Notes: a model not told the origin generated them from the letters alone. Shown: positions 19,369 to 27,474, numbered from the stretch's first letter. The stretch is DNA of 64,000 nt from Streptomyces panaciradicis (GCF_023516615.1 NZ_JAMGBF010000106.1:1-64000), one strand, 5' to 3'. Numbers and translations are program-made.

Positions 19369-19461
19369 ATGCTCGCGAACTCGGCACTGACCTCGACCCG
19401 CACCGCCGGGTCCCACGGTGCTGCCCGCGCTCGCTGTAGCTGTTGCTGTTCCAGCTGTTGA
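19369..19461 (+). CDS. Poly-cysteine leader peptide upstream of the cysteine dioxygenase gene
   Basis: This is a 30-codon reading frame that I translated from the sequence. It starts M-L-A-N-S and ends R-C-S-C-C-C-S-S-C, with cysteines at 23, 25, 26, 27 and 30 just before the TGA. Four of the five Cys codons are TGT, the rare one in this GC-rich genome. No ribosome-binding site precedes the ATG, but a TTGACA promoter is placed so that transcription could begin at the ATG itself. A strong hairpin starts 25 nt after the stop. This is the arrangement of leaderless poly-Cys leaders that mediate cysteine-responsive attenuation in mycobacteria. Here the downstream gene is a cysteine dioxygenase-like gene, which makes functional sense. 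An overlapping frame (GTG at 19347) also contains Cys but is less compelling. Confidence 0.6.
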   Translation: MLANSALTSTRTAGSHGAARARCSCCCSSC

Positions 19462-19485
19462 GCCTGTCCGATCGCTCCAGCTGAG

Positions 19486-19510
19486 AACCGAGTCGCCCCG
19501 CGGCTCGGTT
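19486..19510 (+). terminator. Attenuator-like hairpin before the cysteine dioxygenase gene
   Basis: A 10 bp stem (AACCGAGTCG at 19486-19495 with CGGCTCGGTT at 19501-19510, one G-U pair) has a 5-nt loop and is followed by TCGTGTTTCT. It lies between the poly-Cys leader and the coding start at 19573. Two copies of CAGCTG (19452-19457, inside the leader's last codons, and 19478-19483) could form a competing stem. Confidence 0.55.
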
Positions 19511-19572
19511 TCGTGTTTCTCCCCCGCCGCTCGTTCCCTCTGTCCTTCTTTCACCGAGGAACCACCGCACCC

Positions 19573-20091
19573 ATGAACAGCGACAACGACCTCCAGATCG
19601 CCGGCGACATCCTCGAGGTCCAGCACCTGCTCCAGCCGCCGCGCGAGCACCCGGCCACCGTGGCCGAGTTCGTGGGCCTCGCCCGCTCCGTCGCCGCCGA
19701 CCGCTCCGCGTGGGAGCACCTCGTCCGCTACGACGCGACGACCCGCTGGTACCACCGCCTGCGCACGGGCCCCGGCTACGAGGTGTGGCTGCTGTCCTGG
19801 GTGCCGGGCCAGGGCAGCGGACTGCACGACCACGGGCGTTCTTCGGGCGTGCTGACCGTCCTGGAGGGGACGCTGACCGAGCGGACCGAGCGGGGCACGC
19901 GCGCGCTGGCGGCCGGTGCGCAGCGCGTGTTCGCCCCCGGCTATGTGCACGAGGTCGTCAACGACACGCTGGAGCCGGCCATAAGCCTGCACATCTACTA
20001 CCCCGGCCTGACCGACATGCCGATGCACGCGTCCCAGCACTGCGAGGCGCGTCCCGAGCCGGCCGCGCGGACCCGGCCGGTGACTGCCTGA
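19573..20091 (+). CDS. Cysteine dioxygenase family protein
   Basis: This 172-residue cupin oxygenase has the CDO type I fold, predicted to oxidise cysteine to cysteine sulfinate with a mononuclear iron. The three-His site is visible as H-D-H in 'GSGLHDHGRSSG' and the later His in 'GYVHEVVND'. The segment 'RYDATTRWYHRLRTGPGYEVWLLSW' precedes the first motif as in bacterial CDOs. I chose the ATG at 19573, with GAGGAA about 12 nt upstream; a longer frame from 19513 starts inside the leader region. It lies 35 bp before cofD on the same strand and may be read through into it. Substrate specificity (cysteine versus a related thiol) is not proven by sequence, but the poly-Cys leader supports cysteine. 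Confidence 0.85.
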   Translation: MNSDNDLQIAGDILEVQHLLQPPREHPATVAEFVGLARSVAADRSAWEHLVRYDATTRWYHRLRTGPGYEVWLLSWVPGQGSGLHDHGRSSGVLTVLEGTLTERTERGTRALAAGAQRVFAPGYVHEVVNDTLEPAISLHIYYPGLTDMPMHASQHCEARPEPAARTRPVTA

Positions 20092-20125
20092 CGCGTTGTC
20101 GTACCCGCCTGCAACACTGAGAGAC

Positions 20126-21085
20126 ATGCGCATCGTGGTTCTGGCAGGCGGCATCGGTGGTGCCCGGTTCCTGCGCGGTCTGAAGAAGGCCGCGCCGGAC
20201 GCGGACATCACCGTCATCGGCAACACCGGGGACGACATCCACCTCTTCGGGCTGAAGGTCTGCCCGGACCTCGACACGGTGATGTACACGCTCGGCGGCG
20301 GCATCAACGAGGAACAGGGCTGGGGGCGTGCCGACGAGACCTTCCATCTGAAGGAGGAGCTCGGGGCGTACGGCGTGGGCCCGGAGTGGTTCGGGCTCGG
20401 CGACCGCGACTTCGCCACGCACATCGTGCGGACCCAGATGATCGGCGCCGGATACCCGCTCAGCGCGGTGACCCAGGCGCTGTGCGACCGCTGGCAGCCG
20501 GGCGTACGGCTGATCCCGATGACCGACGACCGCGTCGAGACGCATGTGGCCGTGGAGATCGACGGCGAGCGCAAGGCCGTGCACTTCCAGGAGTACTGGG
20601 TGCGGCTGCGGGCCTCGGTGCCGGCCGAGGCGGTCGTGCCGGTGGGCGCCGAGCAGGCCAAGCCCGCGCCGGGCGTGCTGGAGGCGATCGCCGAGGCGGA
20701 CGTCGTGCTGTTCCCGCCGTCCAACCCCGTCGTGTCGGTGGGCACCATCCTCGCGGTGCCCGGCATCCGGGAGGCGATCGCGGAGGCCGGGGTGCCGGTG
20801 GTGGGCCTGTCCCCCATCGTCGGCGACGCGCCCGTGCGCGGCATGGCCGACAAGGTGCTCGCGGCCGTCGGAGTGGAGTCGAGTGCCGCCGCGGTGGCCG
20901 AGCACTACGGCTCCGGACTGCTCGACGGCTGGCTCGTCGACACCCGGGACGCGGACGCGGTGCAGCGCGTGGAGGCGGCGGGCATCCGCTGCCGAGCGGT
21001 GCCCCTGATGATGACCGACCTCGACGCGACCACGCGGATGGCGCAGGAGGCACTGGAGCTGGCCGAGGAGGTGCGGGCGTCGTGA
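20126..21085 (+). CDS. cofD: 2-phospho-L-lactate (phosphoenolpyruvate) transferase of F420 synthesis
   Basis: This 319-residue enzyme (FbiA in mycobacteria) transfers the lactyl- or enolpyruvyl-phosphate group to the deazaflavin Fo, giving F420-0 or its dehydro form. The N-terminus 'VVLAGGIGGARFLRGLKKA' is the CofD nucleotide-binding loop. 'VIGNTGDDIHLFGLKVCPDLDT' and 'PPSNPVVSVGTILAVPGI' are further family signatures. The ATG at 20126 starts the conserved first strand directly. The gene overlaps the next (cofE) by 4 bp, GTGA, so the two enzymes are made together. The same order whiB-cofD-cofE is found in mycobacteria (whiB2-fbiA-fbiB). Confidence 0.96.
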   Translation: MRIVVLAGGIGGARFLRGLKKAAPDADITVIGNTGDDIHLFGLKVCPDLDTVMYTLGGGINEEQGWGRADETFHLKEELGAYGVGPEWFGLGDRDFATHIVRTQMIGAGYPLSAVTQALCDRWQPGVRLIPMTDDRVETHVAVEIDGERKAVHFQEYWVRLRASVPAEAVVPVGAEQAKPAPGVLEAIAEADVVLFPPSNPVVSVGTILAVPGIREAIAEAGVPVVGLSPIVGDAPVRGMADKVLAAVGVESSAAAVAEHYGSGLLDGWLVDTRDADAVQRVEAAGIRCRAVPLMMTDLDATTRMAQEALELAEEVRAS

Positions 21086-22392
21086 GCGGGGCGTCCGCCG
21101 AGGGCTACCGCGTCTGGGCCGTGCCGGGTCTGCCCGAGGTGCAGCGCGGGGACGATCTCGCCAAGCTGATCGCCGACGCCGAGCCGCACCTGGCCGACGG
21201 GGACGTGCTGCTGGTCACCTCGAAGATCGTCTCCAAGGCCGAGGGGCGGCTCGTCGCCGCCGACGACCGGGAGGCCGCGATCGACGCCGAGACCGTACGG
21301 GTCGTGGCGCGGCGCGGCACGCTGCGGATCGTCGAGAACCGGCAGGGCCTGGTCATGGCCGCGGCCGGCGTCGACGCCTCCAACACCCCCGCGGGCACCG
21401 TGCTGCTGCTGCCCGAGGACCCGGACGCCTCCGCCCGCGCGATCCGCGACGGCCTGCGCGACGCCCTCGGCGTGCGCGTGGGCGTCGTCGTCACCGACAC
21501 CTTCGGGCGGCCTTGGCGCTCGGGCCTCACCGACGTCGCGATCGGCGCCGCCGGGGTGCGGGTGCTCGACGATCTGCGCGGGGGCACCGACGCCCACGGC
21601 AATCCGCTGGGCGCGACCGTCGTGGCCACGGCCGACGAACTGGCCGCCGCCGGCGACCTGGTCAAGGGCAAGGCGGCCGGACGGCCGGTCGCCGTCGTGC
21701 GCGGGCTGCCGCACGTCGTGGCCGACGAGGACGGGGAGGGGGCGCGGGCCATGGTGCGCGGTGCGCGCGACGACATGTTCCGGCTGGGGACCTCCGAGGC
21801 GGTACGGGAGGCGGTGGCCCAACGCCGTACCGTACGGGCGTTCACCGACGAGCCCGTCGACCCCGGGGCCGTGCGGCGGGCGGTCGCGCTGGCGGTCACC
21901 GCGCCGGCGCCGCATCACACGACGCCGTGGCGGTTCGTGCTGCTGGAGTCCGAGGAGTCACGGGTCCGGCTGCTGGACGCCATGCGCGAGGCGTGGATCG
22001 CCGATCTGCGGCGCGACGGCAAGAGCGAGGAGTCCATCGCCAAGCGGGTGCGGCGCGGCGACGTGCTGCGCAACGCGCCGTATCTGGTCGTGCCGTGTCT
22101 GGTGATGGACGGGTCGCACACGTACGGGGACCAGCGGCGGGACGGGGCCGAGCGGGAGATGTTCGTGGTCGCCGCGGGCGCCGGGGTGCAGAACCTCCTG
22201 GTCGCGCTCGCCGGGGAACGGCTGGGGTCGGCGTGGGTGTCGTCGACGATGTTCTGCCGGGACGTGGTGCGCGAGGTGCTGGGGCTGCCGGAGGGCTGGG
22301 ACCCGATGGGGGCGGTGGCGGTCGGACATCCGGCCGAGGAACCGCGGCCTCGGCCGGCCCGGGAGGCGGACGCTTTCATCGAGGTGCGGTGA
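21082..22392 (+). CDS. cofE: F420-0:gamma-glutamyl ligase fused to nitroreductase domain (FbiB type)
   Basis: This 436-residue two-domain protein has an N-terminal CofE ligase (about 8-250), with 'LLVTSKIVSKAEGRLV' and 'GVVVTDTFGRPWRSGLTDVAIG', which adds the glutamate tail to F420-0. The C-terminal FMN-binding nitroreductase-like domain (about 255-430) starts 'RRTVRAFTDEPVDPGAVRRA', with 'APAPHHTTPWRFVLLES' and 'GAGVQNLLVALAGERLGSAW'. In mycobacterial FbiB this second domain reduces dehydro-F420. I chose the GTG at 21082, which overlaps the cofD stop. The fused form is typical of actinobacteria. Confidence 0.95.
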   Translation: MSGASAEGYRVWAVPGLPEVQRGDDLAKLIADAEPHLADGDVLLVTSKIVSKAEGRLVAADDREAAIDAETVRVVARRGTLRIVENRQGLVMAAAGVDASNTPAGTVLLLPEDPDASARAIRDGLRDALGVRVGVVVTDTFGRPWRSGLTDVAIGAAGVRVLDDLRGGTDAHGNPLGATVVATADELAAAGDLVKGKAAGRPVAVVRGLPHVVADEDGEGARAMVRGARDDMFRLGTSEAVREAVAQRRTVRAFTDEPVDPGAVRRAVALAVTAPAPHHTTPWRFVLLESEESRVRLLDAMREAWIADLRRDGKSEESIAKRVRRGDVLRNAPYLVVPCLVMDGSHTYGDQRRDGAEREMFVVAAGAGVQNLLVALAGERLGSAWVSSTMFCRDVVREVLGLPEGWDPMGAVAVGHPAEEPRPRPAREADAFIEVR

Positions 22393-22451
22393 CGGGCGCG
22401 TGAGTGCGCCTACCCTCGTGGGGAAACCCAGGGACCTCTAGGACATCTTTC

Positions 22452-23456
22452 GTGGCAGGACGCTTCTCTCCGCGGCCCACTCGTACGACCGTGCGGGGCG
22501 GGCATGTCGCCGTGCCCGCGGGGGTGCCCCGGCAGGCCGAGGCGGGCGGGCGCGTACGGACCGTCGTGCCCGACGGGCCGCTCGACCTCGGGCTGGTGCT
22601 GGGGCCGCTGCGGCGCGGGCCCGGCGATCCGACGTTCCGGGCCATGCCCGACGGGTCCGTGTGGCGGGCCACCCTCACGCCCCTCGGGCCCGGCACGCTG
22701 CGGGTCTCCGTGGCGGGCGGGGCGGTGCGCGGGGAGGCCTGGGGGCCCGGGGCCGAGTGGCTGCTGGACCGGTTGCCGGAGCTGCTGGGCGGGGCCGACG
22801 AGCCGGAGGCGTTCGTGCCGCGGCACCGGGTGGTCGCTTCGGCGTGGCACCGGCGGCGGGGGCTGCGGCTGACGCGGACCGGGCTGGTGCTGGAGTCGTT
22901 GATCCCGTCCGTGCTGGAGCAGAAGGTCACGACCGACGAGGCGTATCGCGCGTGGCGGTTGCTGGTGCGGAAGTTCGGGGAGCCGGCGCCCGGGCCGGCG
23001 GCCGGGGGGCGGCTGTGGGTGATGCCGGCGCCGCGGACGTGGGCGTTGATCCCGTCGTGGGAGTGGCACCGGGCCGGGGTCGACAACAAGCGGGCGTCGA
23101 CGATCCTGCGGGCGGTGCGGGTGGCGGGGCGGCTGGAGGAGGCCGTCGGGATGTCGCCGGAGAAGGCGCAGGCGCGGCTGGAGGTCGTGCCGGGGATCGG
23201 GCCGTGGACCTCGGCGGAGGTCGTGCAGCGCAGCCATGGGGCCGCGGATGCGGTGACCGTGGGGGATCTGCATCTGCCGGGGATCGTGGGGTGGGCGCTG
23301 GCGGGGGATCGGGATGCGGATGACGGGGTCATGCTGAGGCTGTTGGAGCCTTATGCCGGGCAGCGGCATCGGGCCGCTCGGTTGATTCTGCTGAGTGGAC
23401 GTACGCCGGCTCGGCGAGCGCCGAAGATGCCTCGCGGGGACATCGGGAAGTTGTGA
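22452..23456 (+). CDS. AlkA-type DNA glycosylase (HhH-GPD family)
   Basis: This 334-residue protein has a helix-hairpin-helix motif 'LEVVPGIGPWTSAEV' with the catalytic-site aspartate about 20 residues later in 'AVTVGDLHLPGIVGWAL'. The upstream helix 'SLIPSVLEQKVTTDEAYRAW' is a signature of AlkA/8-oxoguanine glycosylases. It would excise alkylated or oxidised bases. The N-terminal roughly 110 residues form the expected beta domain. I chose the GTG at 22452, with an AGGA site 9-10 nt upstream. It is 60 bp downstream of cofE. Near the C-terminus codon use becomes less strict, but the frame is intact and ends in a basic tail. Confidence 0.88.
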   Translation: MAGRFSPRPTRTTVRGGHVAVPAGVPRQAEAGGRVRTVVPDGPLDLGLVLGPLRRGPGDPTFRAMPDGSVWRATLTPLGPGTLRVSVAGGAVRGEAWGPGAEWLLDRLPELLGGADEPEAFVPRHRVVASAWHRRRGLRLTRTGLVLESLIPSVLEQKVTTDEAYRAWRLLVRKFGEPAPGPAAGGRLWVMPAPRTWALIPSWEWHRAGVDNKRASTILRAVRVAGRLEEAVGMSPEKAQARLEVVPGIGPWTSAEVVQRSHGAADAVTVGDLHLPGIVGWALAGDRDADDGVMLRLLEPYAGQRHRAARLILLSGRTPARRAPKMPRGDIGKL

Positions 23457-23486
23457 GGGGCGGTTCCGTTTGCGCCGCCCAGGCAC

Positions 23487-23555
23487 CAGGGGGCTCCGCC
23501 CCCTGGACCCCCGTCGGCCCTGAACGGGCCTCGTCCTCAAACGCCGGACGGGCTG
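23487..23555. repeat. Dispersed intergenic repeat, copy B
   Basis: This is the second copy of the 69 bp element at 8725-8793 (three mismatches). It sits between the convergent ends of the glycosylase gene and manC, beginning about 30 bp past the glycosylase stop, so it may act as a transcript end or simply be a mobile repeat. Confidence 0.8.
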
Positions 23556-23613
23556 AAGTGGTGGGCCTGCGCCCAGCAAAGCCGTGGGACAGGCTGAAAC
23601 GAAGGTGCCCCGG

Positions 23614-24696
23614 TTACTGGTCCGACGAGAAGCGGAGTGCTCCTGCTGGGATTTGGGCGTTGCACCAGACGCGGGCGCCGTCGCGGAGTTCGTTGTCGGG
23701 GCCGATGATCGCGCCGTCGCCGATGACCGTGCCGGTGAGGACGGAGCGTTCGCCGACGCGGGCTCGGGTGCCGATGAGGGAGTCGGTGATGACCGCGCCG
23801 GGTTCGATGACGGCGCCGGGCAGGATGGTCGAGCCGAAGACGCGGGCGCCCTCGGCGACGAAGGCGCCCTCGCCCACGACCGTGCCGCCGGTCAGTTTGG
23901 CGTCGGGGGCGACCCTGGCCGTGGGAAGGACGAGGCGGTCGCCGCAGCGGCCGGGGACGGCGGGCGACGGGGCGCGGCCGAGGACGAGGTCCGCGGAGCC
24001 CCGTACGAAGGCGGCCGGGGTGCCGAGGTCCAGCCAGTAGGTGGAGTCGACCATGCCCTGGAGGTGGGCTCCGGCGGACAGGAGGCCGGGGAACGTCTCT
24101 CGTTCCACCGAGACCGGGCGGCCCGCCGGGATCGTGTCGATGACCGAGCGGCGGAAGACGTACGCCCCCGCGTTGATCTGGTCGGTGACGATCTCCTCGG
24201 GGGTCTGCGGCTTCTCCAGGAAGGCCAGGACGCGGCCCGTGTCGTCGGTGGGGACCAGGCCGTAGGCGCGCGGGTCGGTGACCTTCGTCAGGTGCAGGGA
24301 GACGTCCGCGCCGGAGGTCTCGTGGGTGCGCACCAGGCGGCGGATGTCCAGCCCGGTCAGGATGTCGCCGTTGAAGACCAGCACCGGCTCGTCCGGGCCG
24401 GAGTGGAGGCGGGCGGCGACGTTGCGGATCGCGCCGCCCGTGCCCAGGGGCTCCTCCTCGGTGACGTACTCGATGTGCAGGCCCATCGAGGAGCCGTCGC
24501 CGAAGTACGGTTCGAAGACCTCGGCCAGGTAGGAGGTGGCGAGGACGATGTGGTCCACTCCCGCCGCTCTGGCTCTCGCCAGTTGGTGCGTGAGGAAGGG
24601 GACGCCCGCCGCCCGGACCATGGGCTTCGGCGTGTGCACCGTGAGCGGACGCAGCCGCGTTCCCTTGCCGCCGACCAGGAGGATCGCTTCTGTCAC
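23614..24696 (-). CDS. manC: Mannose-1-phosphate guanylyltransferase / NDP-sugar pyrophosphorylase
   Basis: This 360-residue enzyme is predicted to join mannose-1-phosphate to GTP to give GDP-mannose. The nucleotidyltransferase domain (1-235) has the signature 'LLVGGKGTRLRPLTVHTPKP', the metal site G-D in 'VLVFNGDILTG', and 'YGLVPTDDTGRVLAFLEKP' plus 'INAGAYVF'. From about 255 onward it carries left-handed beta-helix hexapeptides (V-A-P-D-A-K, V-V-G-E-G-A, I-I-G-P-D-N). The mannose assignment rests on the orthologue in the same position in mycobacteria and on manA/manB nearby; the sequence family alone would also allow glucose-1-phosphate. Confidence 0.87.
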   Translation of the reverse strand: MTEAILLVGGKGTRLRPLTVHTPKPMVRAAGVPFLTHQLARARAAGVDHIVLATSYLAEVFEPYFGDGSSMGLHIEYVTEEEPLGTGGAIRNVAARLHSGPDEPVLVFNGDILTGLDIRRLVRTHETSGADVSLHLTKVTDPRAYGLVPTDDTGRVLAFLEKPQTPEEIVTDQINAGAYVFRRSVIDTIPAGRPVSVERETFPGLLSAGAHLQGMVDSTYWLDLGTPAAFVRGSADLVLGRAPSPAVPGRCGDRLVLPTARVAPDAKLTGGTVVGEGAFVAEGARVFGSTILPGAVIEPGAVITDSLIGTRARVGERSVLTGTVIGDGAIIGPDNELRDGARVWCNAQIPAGALRFSSDQ

Positions 24697-24849
24697 CGTC
24701 GTCTCTGCTTCCTGCCGGGACCGGCCGAAATGTCCTTCGGCCGGCCAGTGTATGCAGATCGTCGTGCGACGCCTTCGACGGCTCGGCGGCGTTTCGTGGT
24801 TCCGCCCCTCGTCCCCCGACGGCGGTGAATGCGACCCTCTTCTCCCGCC

Positions 24850-26337
24850 CTACCGGCCCTGGTAACGGGCGGCGGTCGTGCGGGCGGTGCCGAGTTTGCG
24901 GTAGAGCTGCCGGCCCGGGCAGTCCGTGGCGAAACCGTCACGATGTCCGGAGATCACATTCAGTCGTACGCTCTTTCCCTTTCGGTAGAGATTGCCACCG
25001 CCCGACTTCAGATATGTCTTGCCGCGCGGGTTGGCTCCGTACAGACCGAGTTTCCAGGCCGTGAGCCGGGCGATGGCCTTGAGGGCCGCCGCCGGGGGCT
25101 TCGCGGAGCCGAAGCTTCCGAGGACCGCGATCCCCATGCTGTTGGTGTTGAACCCGAGGGTGTGCGCGCCCAGTACGGGCTTGGCGACGCCCCCGGCCCG
25201 GCCCTCGTAGATGTTTCCGCACTTGTCGACGAGGAAGTTGTAGCCGATGTCGCGCCAGCCCATGCTCTTGACGTGGTAGCGGTAGATACCGCGGATGACG
25301 GAGGCCGCCTGGGAGCAGCGGTACCCGTTGCCGGAGGCGGTGTGGTGCACGAAGGCCGCCTTGACCTTCTTCGTGTAGACGAAGCCCCGGTCGCGCAGGC
25401 TCTCGTCGGCGCCCCAGCCGCGGCGCGTGATGATACGGGGGCGCGGGCCGATGAAGGGGTTGGTCCGCTGGACCTCCGTCAACTCGGCGCCCCGCAGGGT
25501 GCGTTGTTCGCTTTCCGTCGCGGCCCTGCCGAGCTCCGGGATCTCCGTGGCGCCGAGCGGGGCGAGTTCGGCGTTGGCGGCCGAGGCGGTCAGCGATTCG
25601 GCCGACTCGGCGCCGAGGCCGCGGTCCCCAGGGACGTCGGAGGTGTCGGACTCGATGTCGCTCCGGGCGGGCGGGGGCACGGCGCGTGATGCCGTCTGCG
25701 GACCGGGGTCCACGAGTTCGAGGCGGAGCCCGGCGGGGAGCGGGGCGAAGGCGGTCGCGGTGCGGGTGCCGCGGGCGGTGTCGTCGGTACGGCGTTCGCC
25801 CTCGGCGCGTACGCGGACGTCGACCCCGTCGGAGTCGCCCACCCACAGCGGGGCCGTGGAGCCGCGGACGTGGCCCGAGGTGCGCTCGGCGGCGTCCGGG
25901 TCGGCGCCGTCGTCGTTGTGCGTCTGCAGGTCCTGCCAGCCGGACCAGGCGCCGGTGCCGGACGCGCGGGTGCGGACCTGGACGCGGCCGTGCAGCACGG
26001 CGTCCGGGTCGTTCCAGACGACGCCGACGAGCGAGAAGGGCCGTACATGGTCGCGGGACAGGCCCTGTTCGGGGACGGCCGGACCGATGGCGCGGTCGCG
26101 GGTGAGGGGCGCCAGGGGCAGGGACTGGGTGCTGCCCGGGAGGGCGGCAGGGTGCTGGACGGCCTGGCGGACCGCCGTCGGCGCGGGTCTGGCTCCGCTG
26201 TTCGCCGCACTCGGCGACGCCGCGGACGCGGGCGGGGCGAGCGGGAGGACGAGGGCGGCCGCACAGGTGACGCCGATCGAGGAGGCGAGGGAGGAGGCAA
26301 GGAATCCACGCATGTCCCTGATGTTGGACATGGTCAT
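24850..26337 (-). CDS. Secreted PGRP-type N-acetylmuramoyl-L-alanine amidase
   Basis: This 495-residue exported zinc amidase cleaves the lactyl-peptide bond of peptidoglycan. An N-terminal signal peptide (hydrophobic, ending P-P-A-S-A-A) and a long disordered or beta middle region (about 45-270) precede the amidase_2/PGRP domain (about 290-490). Zinc ligands are visible: the His in 'AAFVHHTASGNGY', and the later His and Cys in 'VISGHRDGFATDCPGRQLY'. 'GNIYEGRAGGVAKPVLGAHT' is a family core. I chose the ATG at 26337; an alternative start 24 nt downstream (26313) would still leave the signal peptide. It is divergent from the TIGR03089 gene and lies next to the LCP cluster, fitting a wall-remodelling role. 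Confidence 0.9.
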   Translation of the reverse strand: MTMSNIRDMRGFLASSLASSIGVTCAAALVLPLAPPASAASPSAANSGARPAPTAVRQAVQHPAALPGSTQSLPLAPLTRDRAIGPAVPEQGLSRDHVRPFSLVGVVWNDPDAVLHGRVQVRTRASGTGAWSGWQDLQTHNDDGADPDAAERTSGHVRGSTAPLWVGDSDGVDVRVRAEGERRTDDTARGTRTATAFAPLPAGLRLELVDPGPQTASRAVPPPARSDIESDTSDVPGDRGLGAESAESLTASAANAELAPLGATEIPELGRAATESEQRTLRGAELTEVQRTNPFIGPRPRIITRRGWGADESLRDRGFVYTKKVKAAFVHHTASGNGYRCSQAASVIRGIYRYHVKSMGWRDIGYNFLVDKCGNIYEGRAGGVAKPVLGAHTLGFNTNSMGIAVLGSFGSAKPPAAALKAIARLTAWKLGLYGANPRGKTYLKSGGGNLYRKGKSVRLNVISGHRDGFATDCPGRQLYRKLGTARTTAARYQGR

Positions 26338-26429
26338 ATTTGTCTGTCCATTCGGGAGCTGACGGACCGTCGACTCCCGTTCCGCCGAACCGGTGGTGCG
26401 GCCGCGCGCCGCGCCGGGTGCCGCCCGCG

Positions 26430-26445
26430 TACGCTTGCGCGGGTG
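26430..26445 (+). promoter_or_regulatory. Candidate leaderless start for the TIGR03089 gene
   Basis: A TACGCT -10-like hexamer (26430-26435) stands 7 nt before the GTG at 26443, and no ribosome-binding site is seen, so the transcript may begin at the start codon. No convincing -35 is present. Confidence 0.35.
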
Positions 26446-27210
26446 AACGCCACCGATCGCACCCCCGCCGACCTGCTGTCTTCCGCGCTCGCCGCGGACC
26501 CCGGACGCCCTCTGGTGACCTTCTACGACGACGCCACGGGCGAGCGTGTCGAACTGTCCGTGGCCACCTTCGCCAATTGGGTGGCCAAGACCGCGAATCT
26601 GCTCCAGGGCGACCTCGCGGCCGCGCCGGGCGACCGGGTCGCCCTGCTGCTGCCGGCGCACTGGCAGACGGCGGTGTGGCTGCTGGCGTGCTCCTCGGTG
26701 GGGGTCGTCGCGGACGTGGGCGGGAATCCGGGCGCGGCTGACGTGGTGGTGAGCGGGCCGGACACGCTGGAGGCCGCGCGGGCCTGCCGCGGTGAGCGGG
26801 TCGCGCTCGCGCTGCGGCCGCTGGGCGGGCGGTTCCCGCAGACCCCGGAGGGCTTCGTCGACTACGCCGTCGAGGTGCCGAGCCAGGGCGACCGGTTCGC
26901 GCCGTTCGCGCCCGTGGACCCGGAGGAGCCCGCGCTGGTCGTGGCCGGGCGGGAGTTCAGCGCGGCCGAGGTCGTGGAGCGGGCCCGGGCGGAGGCGCCG
27001 GGGCTGGGGCTCACCGGGCCCGGCTGCCGGATCCTGTCGGGGCTGCCGTACGACACCTGGGACGGGCTGAACGCCGGGCTCTACGGGCCGCTCGCCACCG
27101 CGGGCTCCGTGGTGCTGTGCCGGAACCTGGAGCGGCTGGGCGAGGAGGCTCTGGCCAAGCGGGTCGAGAGCGAGCGGGTGAGCACCGTGCGGCGCGCGGA
27201 CGCCGGCTGA
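26443..27210 (+). CDS. TIGR03089 family protein (truncated acyl-adenylating-like)
   Basis: This 255-residue protein resembles the N-terminal half of AMP-binding (acyl-CoA synthetase-like) enzymes: 'PLVTFYDDATGERVELSVAT' and 'RVALLLPAHWQTAVWLLACSS' are typical of that fold. It lacks the T-S-G-(S/T)-T-G P-loop and the C-terminal catalytic domain, so it is unlikely to be an active adenylating enzyme. The family is restricted to actinobacteria and has no known function. The orthologue lies beside an LCP gene in mycobacteria too. I chose the GTG at 26443, which starts the conserved segment. Confidence 0.85.
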   Translation: MNATDRTPADLLSSALAADPGRPLVTFYDDATGERVELSVATFANWVAKTANLLQGDLAAAPGDRVALLLPAHWQTAVWLLACSSVGVVADVGGNPGAADVVVSGPDTLEAARACRGERVALALRPLGGRFPQTPEGFVDYAVEVPSQGDRFAPFAPVDPEEPALVVAGREFSAAEVVERARAEAPGLGLTGPGCRILSGLPYDTWDGLNAGLYGPLATAGSVVLCRNLERLGEEALAKRVESERVSTVRRADAG

Positions 27211-27474
27211 CCGCCGGGCAGCGGCCCTTCGTCGCCGCTCGCGCGTTCCCCCAGCTCGCACAGAGCTACGCCGTCACCCGCTCGTGCGGCCCGCCCGTTC
27301 CCCCGCGCGCCCAGGGCTACGCCCTCACCCGCCCGTCGCCGCACGCCCGCTCCCCCACGCACCCAGGGTGTCGTCGTCACCCGTTCGGAGCAGCAGGGCC
27401 CGCCTCCCCCGCCCCTTCCGGGGCATGGTCGTAGCAGCACTACGTCCTGTACGCCGTGAGGGGTGGGCCGGCTC
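27211..27474. other. Intergenic region upstream of the first LCP gene
   Basis: This 264 bp stretch is mostly occupied by three imperfect tandem repeats with a 52 bp period (27245-27400), followed by a GC-rich patch. No gene is supported, and 52 is not a multiple of three. Confidence 0.6.
27245..27400. repeat. Three 52 bp imperfect tandem repeats
   Basis: Units start at 27245, 27297 and 27349. Each begins G(T/C)TCCCCC, contains CAG(A/G)G near position 19 and GTCACCCG or CTCACCCG near position 30. Identity is highest in the first 40 bp and decays at the 3-prime end of the third unit. Confidence 0.7.

Noticed and set aside
19347..19439. An alternative Cys-containing leader frame starting at GTG 19347
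   Set aside because: It has four scattered Cys and ends R-S-L, whereas the ATG frame at 19369 ends in a dense Cys run directly before its stop and starts where the promoter predicts; the second is the better candidate.
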